Shown: piece after piece, positions 1 through 6,119 of the stretch
How the letters are laid out: every line of letters starts with the position of its first letter
How positions within the stretch are numbered: position 1 is the first letter of the stretch
IMG/VR virus record: IMGVR_UViG_3300021373_001106
Location: 1 to 58,833 of that record
DNA length: 58,833 nt
From: a virus
Reading direction: 5' to 3' (one strand)
Notes under the pieces: generated by a model
What the model saw: the letters and a program-made list of their open reading frames with translations, nothing else
Told to the model about the DNA's origin: nothing
Databases searched by the model: none
Translations under genes and position numbers: made by a program

Positions 1-51
1 TTTTTTAATAAAATAGAGTAAAAACCGTCAAAACCGTCAAAGTATTTGATA
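1..51. repeat. left copy of imperfect terminal direct repeat
   Basis: Bases 1-51 match the last 51 bases of the window (58783-58833) at 47 of 51 positions. They begin in a T run and include an AAAACCGTCA unit. The usual reading is a circular or circularly permuted genome whose assembly closes on itself. The four differences mean either sequencing error or two genuinely distinct copies. Confidence 0.7.
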
Positions 52-113
52 ATCAATAAGTTACGATTTTGAAACCGTCAGAAAACCGTCAGGATTCTGA
101 CGAAAACCGTCAG
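21..113. repeat. CCGTCA iteron cluster, candidate replication origin
   Basis: CCGTCA occurs five times, at 25-30, 34-39, 75-80, 86-91 and 107-112, mostly preceded by AAA. An inverted copy at 97-102 (CTGACG) pairs with 108-113 (CGTCAG) around a 5-base spacer. Further copies lie at the other end of the window (58716-58742, 58807-58812) and immediately before the primase-helicase gene (8795-8929). Clustered iterons in a long non-coding A/T-rich stretch are typical of origins. The origin role is inference; the repeats are directly visible. Confidence 0.6.
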
Positions 114-114
114 C

Positions 115-149
115 TTTGGCTTAAAAAACTGTGAGATGTATATAATTTG
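115..149 (+). promoter_or_regulatory. possible Bacteroidota-type promoter
   Basis: TTTG at 115-118 is followed after 22 nt by TATAATTTG at 141-149. This resembles the Bacteroidota -33 TTTG and -7 TAnnTTTG elements, but has one extra base in the -7 box and a slightly long spacer. It would transcribe into the non-coding G/T-rich block. Weak candidate. Confidence 0.25.
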
Positions 150-365
150 GGGGTAATATACTACTATATACGTGCGTGCGTGTATAGAAAAACGGTTTTA
201 TTTTTTGGGGTGGGGGTGTTGTTTTGGTTGGTCTTGGTGGATTTTTTGCCGTTTTTGTGGGGTGTGCTGTGGGTGTTGGTGGTGGGTGCTGTTTGTCGCT
301 GTTGTTGTTTGGCGTTGTTTTGTGGTGCGTATCCCTTACCCCGCACCCGTACCCCGTACCCGTAT
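147..365. other. G/T-skewed non-coding block ending in C-rich repeats
   Basis: The plus strand from about 200 to 330 is almost only G and T, with several G runs (for example GGGGTGGGGG near 206). It then switches to a C-rich stretch at about 335-362 with repeated ACCCCG/ACCCGTA units. GTGCGTGCGTGT lies just before it, near 172. Open frames run through here in three phases as a by-product of composition and give implausible Val/Leu/Cys-rich peptides, so I call no gene. The block may form G-quadruplex or other unusual structures near the origin. Confidence 0.5.
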
Positions 366-606
366 TTTTTAATATTAAATTATCCGTTTTAAAACGTTTA
401 AAAGTATTTAAACACCCTTAGAAAGGGAATTATATCCCGCCCCCATTTAGCCCAAATAAATAAAAATATTTTTCTATCTCTGTTATTCCTCTGTTAAATT
501 GGTGTAAAAAGTAATATATTTTGTTTAAGGTTGCTAAACTTTTTTTCTCCCCTAGCGATCCTCTATTAATTAGCAAATCAAAAAGGTTAAACAAACCACA
601 GTTTAA
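366..606. other. non-coding A/T-rich stretch with small hairpins
   Basis: I see no gene here. Visible structures are the 12-bp palindrome CGTTTTAAAACG at 385-396, a CCCTT/AAGGG hairpin at 415-427, and TTAAAC at 587-592 paired with GTTTAA at 601-606. They could be part of the origin, a packaging site or the leader of the first early operon. Confidence 0.4.
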
Positions 607-647
607 TTTGGTGTTGTAAAATAGTTGTTTCTATATTAGCTGTCGAA
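607..647 (+). promoter_or_regulatory. early promoter, first copy of TATATTAG element
   Basis: TTTG at 607-610, a 21-nt spacer, then TATATTAGCTGTCGAA at 632-647, 36 nt before the ATG at 668 counted from the element start. Near-identical copies precede genes at 1596 and 3641 at almost the same distance. TATATTAG differs by one base from the Bacteroidota -7 consensus TAnnTTTG. Confidence 0.6.
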
Positions 648-667
648 AACAATAAATAAATAATACA

Positions 668-1039
668 ATGCTTAAAACTAACTCAAAGAAATATTTAAAT
701 AATATTCAAAATTATATAATTGATTCAATAGATGGCGAAGGCTACGACATCAAGACAGAAACACCAACCGAAAAACTACAGTTTTTATTTGATTGTTTTG
801 AGGTAGAATTTAACTATAAAAATAATAAATTGAGATACCCTAATTTTCAAAATAGGTTTGCAAATTGGTTGCAAGGTTTACCCTCTTCAATTAGTATTCC
901 ACACCAATACAATAAAATCTTAGAACTATCTAAAAACTTGCTAGAGGTGGACACGTTAAGCGAAAAATTAGAGGATCAAATTATTAAAAATTACTGGTCA
1001 TTTATGGCCTTCCACATAATTAAACTTAAAAACAAATGA
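668..1039 (+). CDS. conserved phage protein, function unknown
   Basis: First early gene, 123 residues, soluble, with no membrane segment. It starts with ATG after an A-rich leader carrying a TATATTAG promoter. The central part (DSIDGEGYD near the start, NRFANWLQGLPS near residue 65) looks like a family seen repeatedly in Bacteroidota phages, for which I know no function. Its stop overlaps the next start (ATGA), so it heads a translationally coupled run. Lack of a recognisable motif prevents a role assignment; being first behind a strong early promoter suggests an early host-takeover function (inference). Confidence 0.8.
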   Translation: MLKTNSKKYLNNIQNYIIDSIDGEGYDIKTETPTEKLQFLFDCFEVEFNYKNNKLRYPNFQNRFANWLQGLPSSISIPHQYNKILELSKNLLEVDTLSEKLEDQIIKNYWSFMAFHIIKLKNK

Positions 1040-1179
1040 AAGAATATAATTTACTATATAACAAACTAATAAATAAAACTATAACTAAAATAGAGGAAAA
1101 AAGACTGTTTGAATTAGCTTTTGGAACAGAGTTTATGAAATCAAACGACAAAGGAACTTTAAAAGAATATAAATTATGA
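1036..1179 (+). CDS. small hypothetical protein (47 aa)
   Basis: ATG overlaps the preceding stop by ATGA and the stop overlaps the next ATG in the same way. The 47-residue product is charged and probably helical (central KTITKIEEKRLFELAFG). No recognised domain. It is supported mainly by the double ATGA coupling and by codon composition like its neighbours. Confidence 0.6.
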   Translation: MKEYNLLYNKLINKTITKIEEKRLFELAFGTEFMKSNDKGTLKEYKL

Positions 1180-1316
1180 ATATTAAAAATAAAATAAACT
1201 TTATAAAAAGACACATAAAGCACACTCATAATGAGGTAGATTTTAAAGATTTAATGTCATTCAACGAACAAGAAATAAATGAAATTTACGAACAAATAAT
1301 TGAAGACTCTTTGTAA
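1176..1316 (+). CDS. small hypothetical protein (46 aa)
   Basis: Starts in an ATGA overlap with the preceding gene. The product is 46 residues, with a basic N-terminal third (KRHIKHTH) and an acidic C-terminal half (NEIYEQIIEDSL). No recognised domain. The small size and charge pattern would suit an early regulatory or inhibitor peptide, but nothing in the sequence proves it. Confidence 0.55.
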   Translation: MNIKNKINFIKRHIKHTHNEVDFKDLMSFNEQEINEIYEQIIEDSL

Positions 1317-1336
1317 AACCTATAAAAATAAAACAA

Positions 1337-1549
1337 ATGAAAGAAACTAAATTATACATTGTTTTAGATGAGGAAACACTAAACACAATGAAAGGAAAAG
1401 GAAATAAAACTGCTAAATTCAAAACCTTTAAAGAAGCAAATAATAGAGCATCTGAAAAACTAGAAATATGGACAGTTGTTGAAGTTTGGTTTGAACATAG
1501 TTGGATACATCACAGAGTAAAAGAATTAAAAGCTCTAGATACTATATAA
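1337..1549 (+). CDS. small hypothetical protein (70 aa)
   Basis: 70-residue soluble protein, starting 20 nt after the previous stop with the A-rich leader typical of this genome (AAAACAAATG). An N-terminal strand-like segment (TKLYIVLDEET) is followed by a basic middle and a tryptophan-rich part (WTVVEVWFEHSWIHHR, about residues 45-60). I do not recognise the family. It is the last gene before the second TATATTAG promoter. Confidence 0.65.
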   Translation: MKETKLYIVLDEETLNTMKGKGNKTAKFKTFKEANNRASEKLEIWTVVEVWFEHSWIHHRVKELKALDTI

Positions 1550-1557
1550 ATTTTTAT

Positions 1558-1573
1558 TATATTAGCTGACGAA
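1558..1573 (+). promoter_or_regulatory. early promoter, second TATATTAGCTGACGAA element
   Basis: Exact TATATTAGCTGACGAA, 38 nt from its first base to the ATG at 1596. There is no TTTG at the -33 distance here, so the conserved GCTGACGAA extension may compensate or bind a regulator. The CTGACGAA core also occurs in the iteron cluster at 97-104. Confidence 0.6.
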
Positions 1574-1595
1574 ATTAATATTTAAATAATACACT

Positions 1596-2306
1596 ATGTT
1601 AGAATATAAACCTATAAAAAATCTACTCTCTAAGGGTGGGAACACCAAAACAGATAAGAACGAATTTAAAACTTATAATTTAAGTTTGTCACCTTATACC
1701 CATAATAAAAAGGGCGTGAACATATGCCCGAAAGCGTCTAAAGGTTGTGCAATGGCGTGTTTAGTTCAGTCGGGCAGGGGTAAATTTAAAAATGTCTCAG
1801 AGGCTCGAATTAATAGAACAAATTATTATTTATATAATAAACAAATGTTTCTTTTTCAATTGGCAAATGAGATTAATCAAATTGCCTCAAGTGGCGAAAA
1901 TGTAGCTCTGAGGCTTAACACGTTCAGCGATATAGATTTTGTTTATCAACTAAAAAAACATTGCAACGTTGATTTATTAAATGATCCTTTATATAAAAAT
2001 ATTATTGTCTATGATTATACGGCTATAATTGGTAAAGTCAAAAAATATTTGGGGACTAGATACCATTTGACACTATCTAGAAAAGAGGACAACGAACACG
2101 AAATAATGGAGGCTTTAAACAGTGGGTGCAATGTGTCGGCTGTATTTATGGATAAATTACCTAAAACTTACAAAGGTTTTAAAGTGGTAGACGGTGACAA
2201 AACAGACTTAGAAATGACTAAATATAAAAACGTAATACTGGGACTACTTGCAAAAGGTAAAGAGGCAAAGCAAGACAAGACTGGATTTATAATTAAAAAC
2301 AAATAA
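1596..2306 (+). CDS. gene product 88 (gp88) domain protein
   Basis: A 236-residue protein matching the gp88-domain family common in Bacteroidota and other phages. Order of hallmarks: KTDKN near residue 20, the LSLSP segment, a cysteine cluster CPKASKGCAMAC (residues about 44-55, spacing C-x6-C-x3-C), GRGKF, VALRLNTFSD around residue 100, VYDYT, YHLTLSR and VVDGDKTD. The function of the family is not established. Invariant cysteines, polar motifs and the barrel-like strand pattern suggest an enzyme with a metal or Fe-S site (inference). It has its own early promoter. The stop at 2306 is followed at once by the next ATG. Confidence 0.85.
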   Translation: MLEYKPIKNLLSKGGNTKTDKNEFKTYNLSLSPYTHNKKGVNICPKASKGCAMACLVQSGRGKFKNVSEARINRTNYYLYNKQMFLFQLANEINQIASSGENVALRLNTFSDIDFVYQLKKHCNVDLLNDPLYKNIIVYDYTAIIGKVKKYLGTRYHLTLSRKEDNEHEIMEALNSGCNVSAVFMDKLPKTYKGFKVVDGDKTDLEMTKYKNVILGLLAKGKEAKQDKTGFIIKNK

Positions 2307-2307
2307 A

Positions 2308-2490
2308 ATGGAAAATATAATAAGAAACGTACAACACTTGAGCAGAAAAATGTTCAGTAAAGAGGTTGCAAAGATGCACTACTCTAAAGACAGATTAAAC
2401 GGATTCACGATGGATCAACTTCTAGAGCTTGAAAGATGGTTTAAAAAGGAAGTATTAATTAAAAACCAAATCAAATACAATGATAAATAA
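2308..2490 (+). CDS. small hypothetical protein (60 aa)
   Basis: Starts one base after the gp88 stop. 60 residues, strongly basic and probably all helical (MDQLLELERWFKKEVL near residue 36). No recognised domain. It overlaps the following gene by 11 bases. A small nucleic-acid-binding protein would fit, but this is a guess. Confidence 0.6.
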   Translation: MENIIRNVQHLSRKMFSKEVAKMHYSKDRLNGFTMDQLLELERWFKKEVLIKNQIKYNDK

Positions 2491-2632
2491 AGTAACAAAA
2501 GAGGATTGCCTAGATGCCATTGAGTATCTATATGGACAAGGATTTATAGAAGAAATGTCAAGGGATCAAAAATGGGCAGTTGAAATACTGCTTAAAAAAG
2601 TAGCTAATAATTATAAACTAAAATTAAATTAA
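2480..2632 (+). CDS. small hypothetical protein (50 aa)
   Basis: 50 residues, ATG overlapping the upstream gene's 3' end, next gene starting 1 nt after its stop. Helical and charged. It ends in NNYKLKLN, nearly the same ending as the product of 3195-3443 (NDYKLKL), and the underlying DNA is also repeated, suggesting related or recombined tails. Confidence 0.6.
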   Translation: MINKVTKEDCLDAIEYLYGQGFIEEMSRDQKWAVEILLKKVANNYKLKLN

Positions 2633-2633
2633 A

Positions 2634-2996
2634 ATGGGAAGATATTATAATGGAGATGTTGAAGGTAAATTTATGTTTGCTGTTCAGGGTAGCGATGCAC
2701 ACGAAAGATTTGGTGCAGTCGAAGAAGAATCAAACTACATAAATTATGTAGTGCATAGAGATAGTTATGCAGAGATATGTGCAGAGCTTGAAAGTATAAA
2801 AAACAATTCATCTATTGAAAAGGTAGATAAAATGTTCAATGAAAAATCAGGGTATAACGATGATATTAAAAAGGAGTTTGGTGTGAGTGAAAAGGATTTG
2901 TCAGAGTATGCAGATTATGAGATAGGAATCCAGTTAAAAGAATTCTTTGACGATCACCCTGATGTACACGAATGTAGATTTGATGCAGAGATATGA
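2634..2996 (+). CDS. conserved phage protein, function unknown
   Basis: 120-residue acidic protein. The N-terminus (GRYYNGDVEGKFMFAVQGSD) is a recognisable start shared by hypothetical proteins in marine phages, with no known role. The rest alternates predicted strands and helices and ends acidic (DDHPDVHECRFDAEI). ATGA overlap with the next gene places it in the same operon. No catalytic motif is visible. Its conservation makes it a confident gene but not a functional call. Confidence 0.75.
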   Translation: MGRYYNGDVEGKFMFAVQGSDAHERFGAVEEESNYINYVVHRDSYAEICAELESIKNNSSIEKVDKMFNEKSGYNDDIKKEFGVSEKDLSEYADYEIGIQLKEFFDDHPDVHECRFDAEI

Positions 2997-3211
2997 AAGA
3001 AAATAAACAAATAGAAGAATTAATAACCGAAATAGCTTGGGACTTATGGCAAACAGAGTCACGACCCAAAGAACTAAAAAGTAAATATAAATCACTAAAA
3101 AAAGAGATAGACAGTGAATTTTATAATCTAATAGTTGAAAAACATAAGTTTATAAAACAAAAATCTTTAGAAATAAAACAGTTAACAAAAGAATATGAAA
3201 GAAATAGATAA
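2993..3211 (+). CDS. small hypothetical helical protein (72 aa)
   Basis: ATGA overlap with the upstream gene. 72 residues, lysine- and glutamate-rich, probably one long helical or coiled-coil hairpin (SKYKSLKKEIDSEFYNL, then KHKFIKQKSLEIKQLTKE). No recognised family. It overlaps the next gene by 17 bases. Confidence 0.6.
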   Translation: MKENKQIEELITEIAWDLWQTESRPKELKSKYKSLKKEIDSEFYNLIVEKHKFIKQKSLEIKQLTKEYERNR

Positions 3212-3443
3212 AAATAAAATGGATTTAAAAAATATATCAAGTGAAGACTTGAGAAATGAACTAGAATTAAGAGGATATTATACTGAAAATTTATGGCACG
3301 TAGAGGATGTGTTTCAAAAGTATGATTGTGAGCCAGAAGAAGCTCAGGAAATATTAAATAGTTCTTTAACAAATGAATGGATAACTGAGCAAATATTTAC
3401 AACAATAAATGAAATTTCAAATGATTATAAACTAAAATTATGA
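3195..3443 (+). CDS. small hypothetical protein (82 aa)
   Basis: 82 residues, acidic. It contains SSEDLRNELELRGYYTENLW, reminiscent of SAP-like helix pairs, but too short to assign. An internal ATG at 3219 (MDLKNISSEDL) is an equally good start and would remove the overlap with the preceding gene. The C-terminus NDYKLKL echoes the product of 2480-2632. ATGA coupling to the next gene. Confidence 0.6.
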   Translation: MKEIDKNKMDLKNISSEDLRNELELRGYYTENLWHVEDVFQKYDCEPEEAQEILNSSLTNEWITEQIFTTINEISNDYKLKL

Positions 3444-3592
3444 ATATAGAATTAAAACAAGAAAAATTAACAGTATATAAAGATGTAATAACCATTATGA
3501 ATGATGGATTAAACAATGACAGAAAATTAACATCTGAGATACTTAGAGAATTAAGATTTAAAATAGAACAACTTATAGTAAGTGATTATTAA
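3440..3592 (+). CDS. small hypothetical protein (50 aa)
   Basis: 50 residues, ATGA overlap with the preceding gene. Charged and helical (EILRELRFKIEQLIVS at the C-terminus). It closes the second early operon: the third TATATTAG element begins 11 nt after its stop. No recognised domain. Confidence 0.6.
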   Translation: MNIELKQEKLTVYKDVITIMNDGLNNDRKLTSEILRELRFKIEQLIVSDY

Positions 3593-3602
3593 AAAAAATT
3601 AA

Positions 3603-3618
3603 TATATTAGCTGACGAA
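3603..3618 (+). promoter_or_regulatory. early promoter, third TATATTAGCTGACGAA element
   Basis: Exact repeat of the element at 1558-1573, again 38 nt from its first base to the next ATG (3641). The three copies share TATATTAGCTG-CGAAAA followed by an A/T-rich leader. No clear TTTG at -33. Confidence 0.6.
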
Positions 3619-3640
3619 AATAATAATTAAATTAAACAAT

Positions 3641-3775
3641 ATGAGAATAGATAAACTTTTAAAGCAACTGAAATGGTTCAATGATTTTGCTGATAAACTA
3701 GAACAAGAAGATCTAGAGATGTATTTAAAATCCTGCGAGTATGCAGACCAAAAAGATAGAGATGAAATATTTTAA
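3641..3775 (+). CDS. small hypothetical protein (44 aa)
   Basis: 44 residues directly downstream of the third early promoter. Amphipathic helix at the start (MRIDKLLKQLKWFNDFADKL), then an acidic stretch. No recognised domain. Its 3' end overlaps the next gene by 14 bases. Confidence 0.6.
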   Translation: MRIDKLLKQLKWFNDFADKLEQEDLEMYLKSCEYADQKDRDEIF

Positions 3776-3923
3776 TAGAAGATTAAGACATAAAAGATAT
3801 GTTGAAAATAGAGTACACGAAATAAGGTACGAAATATGTATGGATGCCATACATAAAGGAGATATAAACCAATTAAAAAGACATTGGTTACTAAAGTATA
3901 ACGAACACTTAAAACACTTATAA
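3762..3923 (+). CDS. small basic hypothetical protein (53 aa)
   Basis: I prefer the ATG at 3762 (MKYFNRRLRHKR) over one 21 nt upstream, because it shortens the overlap with the preceding gene. 53 residues, rich in Arg, Lys and His, probably helical, possibly nucleic-acid binding. Its stop overlaps the next ATG (TAATG). No recognised family. Confidence 0.6.
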   Translation: MKYFNRRLRHKRYVENRVHEIRYEICMDAIHKGDINQLKRHWLLKYNEHLKHL

Positions 3924-4231
3924 TGAAAGTAAGAATTATGCAACGAAGTGTGTACCATAAGTACGCAGAAAAAGAATATGAAATAGATAAAAAAAGGTAT
4001 CTGGAGTATCTGGAAGAAAACGGCAAGAATGAAAATGGAGAATATTATCACGATCTACAAGACTACATTTTAGACAATGAAGATGTCTGGGTGGATGATA
4101 TAGATCACGAAATAAATAAGGCGGAGTTTGTTTTTGGAATGGGTATAGATAATGGGGATTGGACAGACAAAGATCAAGACTCTGAATGGAGATACGAATG
4201 TGAAGAATTAAAAGAAGGGGGACACTTATAA
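3923..4231 (+). CDS. acidic hypothetical protein (102 aa)
   Basis: 102 residues with strong negative charge in the C-terminal two thirds (DNEDVWVDDIDHEIN, DNGDWTDKDQDSEW). TAATG coupling on both sides. Small acidic early phage proteins often mimic DNA or inhibit host nucleic-acid enzymes, but no specific family is recognised here and that idea is inference only. Confidence 0.65.
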   Translation: MKVRIMQRSVYHKYAEKEYEIDKKRYLEYLEENGKNENGEYYHDLQDYILDNEDVWVDDIDHEINKAEFVFGMGIDNGDWTDKDQDSEWRYECEELKEGGHL

Positions 4232-4380
4232 TGGAAGAATCAGAATGTTGTGGTGCAGAGATCAAATGGACAGATATATGCACCGAGTGTGGCGAACACA
4301 CAGAACCAAGAGAATTAGAGGCTTGGGGACCGAGCAATGAGCAAATAATTAAATGGAAAAAAGAAAATAAAATAAAATGA
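4231..4380 (+). CDS. small zinc-ribbon-like protein (49 aa)
   Basis: 49 residues. Cysteines at CCGAEI (residues 6-7) and CTEC (residues 17-20) form a CC...C-x2-C arrangement typical of small zinc ribbons. Product of a coupled operon: TAATG overlap upstream, ATGA overlap downstream. Probably binds zinc and a nucleic acid or protein partner (inference). Confidence 0.6.
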   Translation: MEESECCGAEIKWTDICTECGEHTEPRELEAWGPSNEQIIKWKKENKIK

Positions 4381-4721
4381 TAAAAGAAATAGCAAACGTA
4401 ATAATCAGAAATGAATATACGGACTTAACAGATATAAGTTTATATAGCTCGAGATCTGCTGATGGATATCCAATATATGTATTAAAGGATGAAAGTGTAG
4501 GAAGGATAGTAGAAGAAGAAAATATATTTATAAAAAAGGATGACTTAATTGATGTGTTGGTAGGTGATTATATTGCAGGATACAGCTCTATGCTTGAAGT
4601 ATATGTAAGTAATGACTTAATAAAAGAAGTCATTGATGAATTAGAATTCTTACTACTTCCAGAAGAGGAGTATGAAGATGAAGATCGAAAGTATGACGAG
4701 TATAAAGATGATAAATTATGA
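4377..4721 (+). CDS. acidic hypothetical protein (114 aa)
   Basis: 114 residues, very acidic C-terminal tail (LPEEEYEDEDRKYDEYKDD). The N-terminal half looks like an alpha/beta fold. ATGA overlap on both sides puts it directly before the first methyltransferase-like gene, so it may act with it. I do not recognise the family. A DNA-mimic or inhibitor role is possible but unsupported. Confidence 0.65.
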   Translation: MIKEIANVIIRNEYTDLTDISLYSSRSADGYPIYVLKDESVGRIVEEENIFIKKDDLIDVLVGDYIAGYSSMLEVYVSNDLIKEVIDELEFLLLPEEEYEDEDRKYDEYKDDKL

Positions 4722-5374
4722 AAGTATTAGAATTATTTGCAGGATCACGAAGTGTGGGTAAAGCGTGTGAAGAGTTAGATTATGAAGTTTATTCTTCTGA
4801 CATTAATGCTTTCCCAGACATAGACTATGTTACAGACATCAGAGATTTTGATATAGATAAAGTTCCTTTTGTTCCTGATATTATATGGGCAAGTCCACCT
4901 TGTACTTATTTTAGTGTAGCTAGCATTGGAAAGCATTGGAATAAAGACCACACACCAAAAAGCGACAACGCAATGTTTGGAGTAGAAATAGTGAGTGCAA
5001 CTTTATATATAATAAATGTATTTAAAAGTATGAATCCTAACTTAATATGGTATATGGAAAATCCAAGAGGAAAATTAAGAAAGTTAAGTGTAGTGGATGG
5101 ACTGCATAGAAACACAGTCACGTATTGTCAGTATGGAGACACTAGAATGAAACCAACTGACGTATGGACTAACAATTTGAATTGGAAACCCAGACCAATG
5201 TGTAAACCTTTCAAATATGACTACAGCTCTAACCCTGAAGGAGAGGTTATAGATAGACATTGCCATCACGATGCCTCACCAAGAGGAACTCAAACTGGAG
5301 GCACACAAAAATTAAAAGGAAACCACGAGAGAAGTAAAATACCTCACGAACTATGTATAGAAATATTAAAATAA
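4718..5374 (+). CDS. C5-cytosine methyltransferase-like protein (first copy)
   Basis: 218-residue class I SAM-dependent methyltransferase of the Dcm type. Motif I VLELFAGSRSVG lies at residues 3-14 (SAM binding). SPPCTYFS near residue 66 is motif IV with the catalytic cysteine, and MENPRG near residue 112 replaces the usual ENV motif VI. It is much shorter than typical bacterial C5-methyltransferases and I see no ordinary target-recognition domain, so it may be a relaxed-specificity phage enzyme or act on free nucleotides. A strong hairpin follows its stop. Likely role: modifying phage DNA against host restriction. Confidence 0.8.
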   Translation: MKVLELFAGSRSVGKACEELDYEVYSSDINAFPDIDYVTDIRDFDIDKVPFVPDIIWASPPCTYFSVASIGKHWNKDHTPKSDNAMFGVEIVSATLYIINVFKSMNPNLIWYMENPRGKLRKLSVVDGLHRNTVTYCQYGDTRMKPTDVWTNNLNWKPRPMCKPFKYDYSSNPEGEVIDRHCHHDASPRGTQTGGTQKLKGNHERSKIPHELCIEILK

Positions 5375-5413
5375 AGTTTGGGTTGTTGGGGGTGGTTTGG
5401 GCTAACCCAAACT
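5375..5413 (+). terminator. hairpin with two alternative pairings, terminator or attenuator
   Basis: AGTTTGGGTT (5375-5384) is fully complementary to AACCCAAACT (5404-5413). The loop contains a second TTTGGG (5396-5401) that can instead pair with the same CCCAAA, giving a smaller hairpin. The loop also holds GGGGG. No long T run follows, so this may be an attenuator or mRNA-stabilising structure rather than a classic terminator. Confidence 0.5.
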
Positions 5414-5431
5414 ATTTATTTAAAAATAGAT

Positions 5432-5499
5432 CACTTTTCGTACAGTTTTTTACAGTCCGACCACTTTCTGACCACTTTTTAACAGTTAAAACATAAATT
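5432..5499 (+). promoter_or_regulatory. leader of second methyltransferase gene, repeated at 6120
   Basis: A 24-nt block CACTTTTCGTACAG... (5432-5455) recurs at 6120-6143 with one difference, and the final 17 nt before the ATG (CAGTTAAAACATAAATT) are identical in both leaders. Here 28 extra bases separate the two parts and carry two further ACCACTTT units. The leader is duplicated as a unit, so it probably carries a regulatory or translation signal. Confidence 0.5.
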
Positions 5500-6117
5500 A
5501 TGAAAATATTAGTAGCTTGTGAAGAAAGCCAAGCAGTAACAAAAGAATTTAGGAAGCTAGGTCACGAGGCTTATAGTTGTGACATATTAGAATGCAGTGG
5601 AGGTCATCCTGAATGGCACATACAAGAAGATGTCAGTAAACTATTAAAAGAAAAATGGGATATGATAATTGCATTTCCTCCTTGCACTTATTTAACAGTC
5701 ACAGGAAATAGATGGTTCAATATTGAAAAGTATGGAGACAAAGCAATTAAAAGACATCAAGACAGAGAAGAAGCAATTAAGTTTTTTATGATGTTTGCCA
5801 ATGCAAATTGCGATAAGATAGCTATTGAAAACCCTGTAGGCGTAATGAGTACAGAATGGAGAAAGCCTAATCAAATTATTCAACCTTATGAGTTTGGCGA
5901 TCCTTTTGAAAAGAAAACTTGTTTATGGTTGAAAGGTTTAAAAAACTTAGAACCAACTAATATTGTTAAACCACCTGAAAGACAAAAATTTAAAAGTGGT
6001 AAAAGTATGCCTAGTTGGTATGCTGATGCCTGGAAACTACCAAAAGAAGAAAGAAGTAAATTAAGAAGTAAAACATTTCCTGGAATTGCCCAGGCAATGG
6101 CAAAACAATGGAAATAG
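5500..6117 (+). CDS. C5-cytosine methyltransferase-like protein (second copy)
   Basis: 205 residues of a family widespread in phages and usually labelled DNA cytosine methyltransferase. Motif I-like VACEESQAV at residues 4-12, GHEAYSCDI near 21-29, catalytic-type FPPCTYLT near residue 60, AIENPVG near residue 105, QPYEFGDPF and the conserved C-terminal FPGIAQAMAKQW. Same PPC and ENP signatures as the upstream gene but otherwise only distantly similar, so the two are probably an old pair rather than a recent duplication. Substrate (DNA or nucleotide) is not established. Own leader, shared with the next gene. Confidence 0.75.
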   Translation: MKILVACEESQAVTKEFRKLGHEAYSCDILECSGGHPEWHIQEDVSKLLKEKWDMIIAFPPCTYLTVTGNRWFNIEKYGDKAIKRHQDREEAIKFFMMFANANCDKIAIENPVGVMSTEWRKPNQIIQPYEFGDPFEKKTCLWLKGLKNLEPTNIVKPPERQKFKSGKSMPSWYADAWKLPKEERSKLRSKTFPGIAQAMAKQWK

Positions 6118-6119
6118 TA

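Noticed and set aside
21-113. CRISPR-like array
   Set aside because: Repeat unit is only 6-10 bases with irregular short spacing and no cas gene; iterons explain it better.
147-421. Overlapping open frames of 60-81 codons in the G/T-rich block
   Set aside because: Open in several phases and on both strands because of base skew; products are low-complexity Val/Leu/Cys or Asn/Thr/Lys-rich and have no leader like the real genes.
3725-4337. Minus-strand open frames opposite the early genes
   Set aside because: Lie antisense to a well-packed run of coupled genes; products are His/Phe/Ser-rich, as expected from reverse reading of A/T-rich coding DNA.
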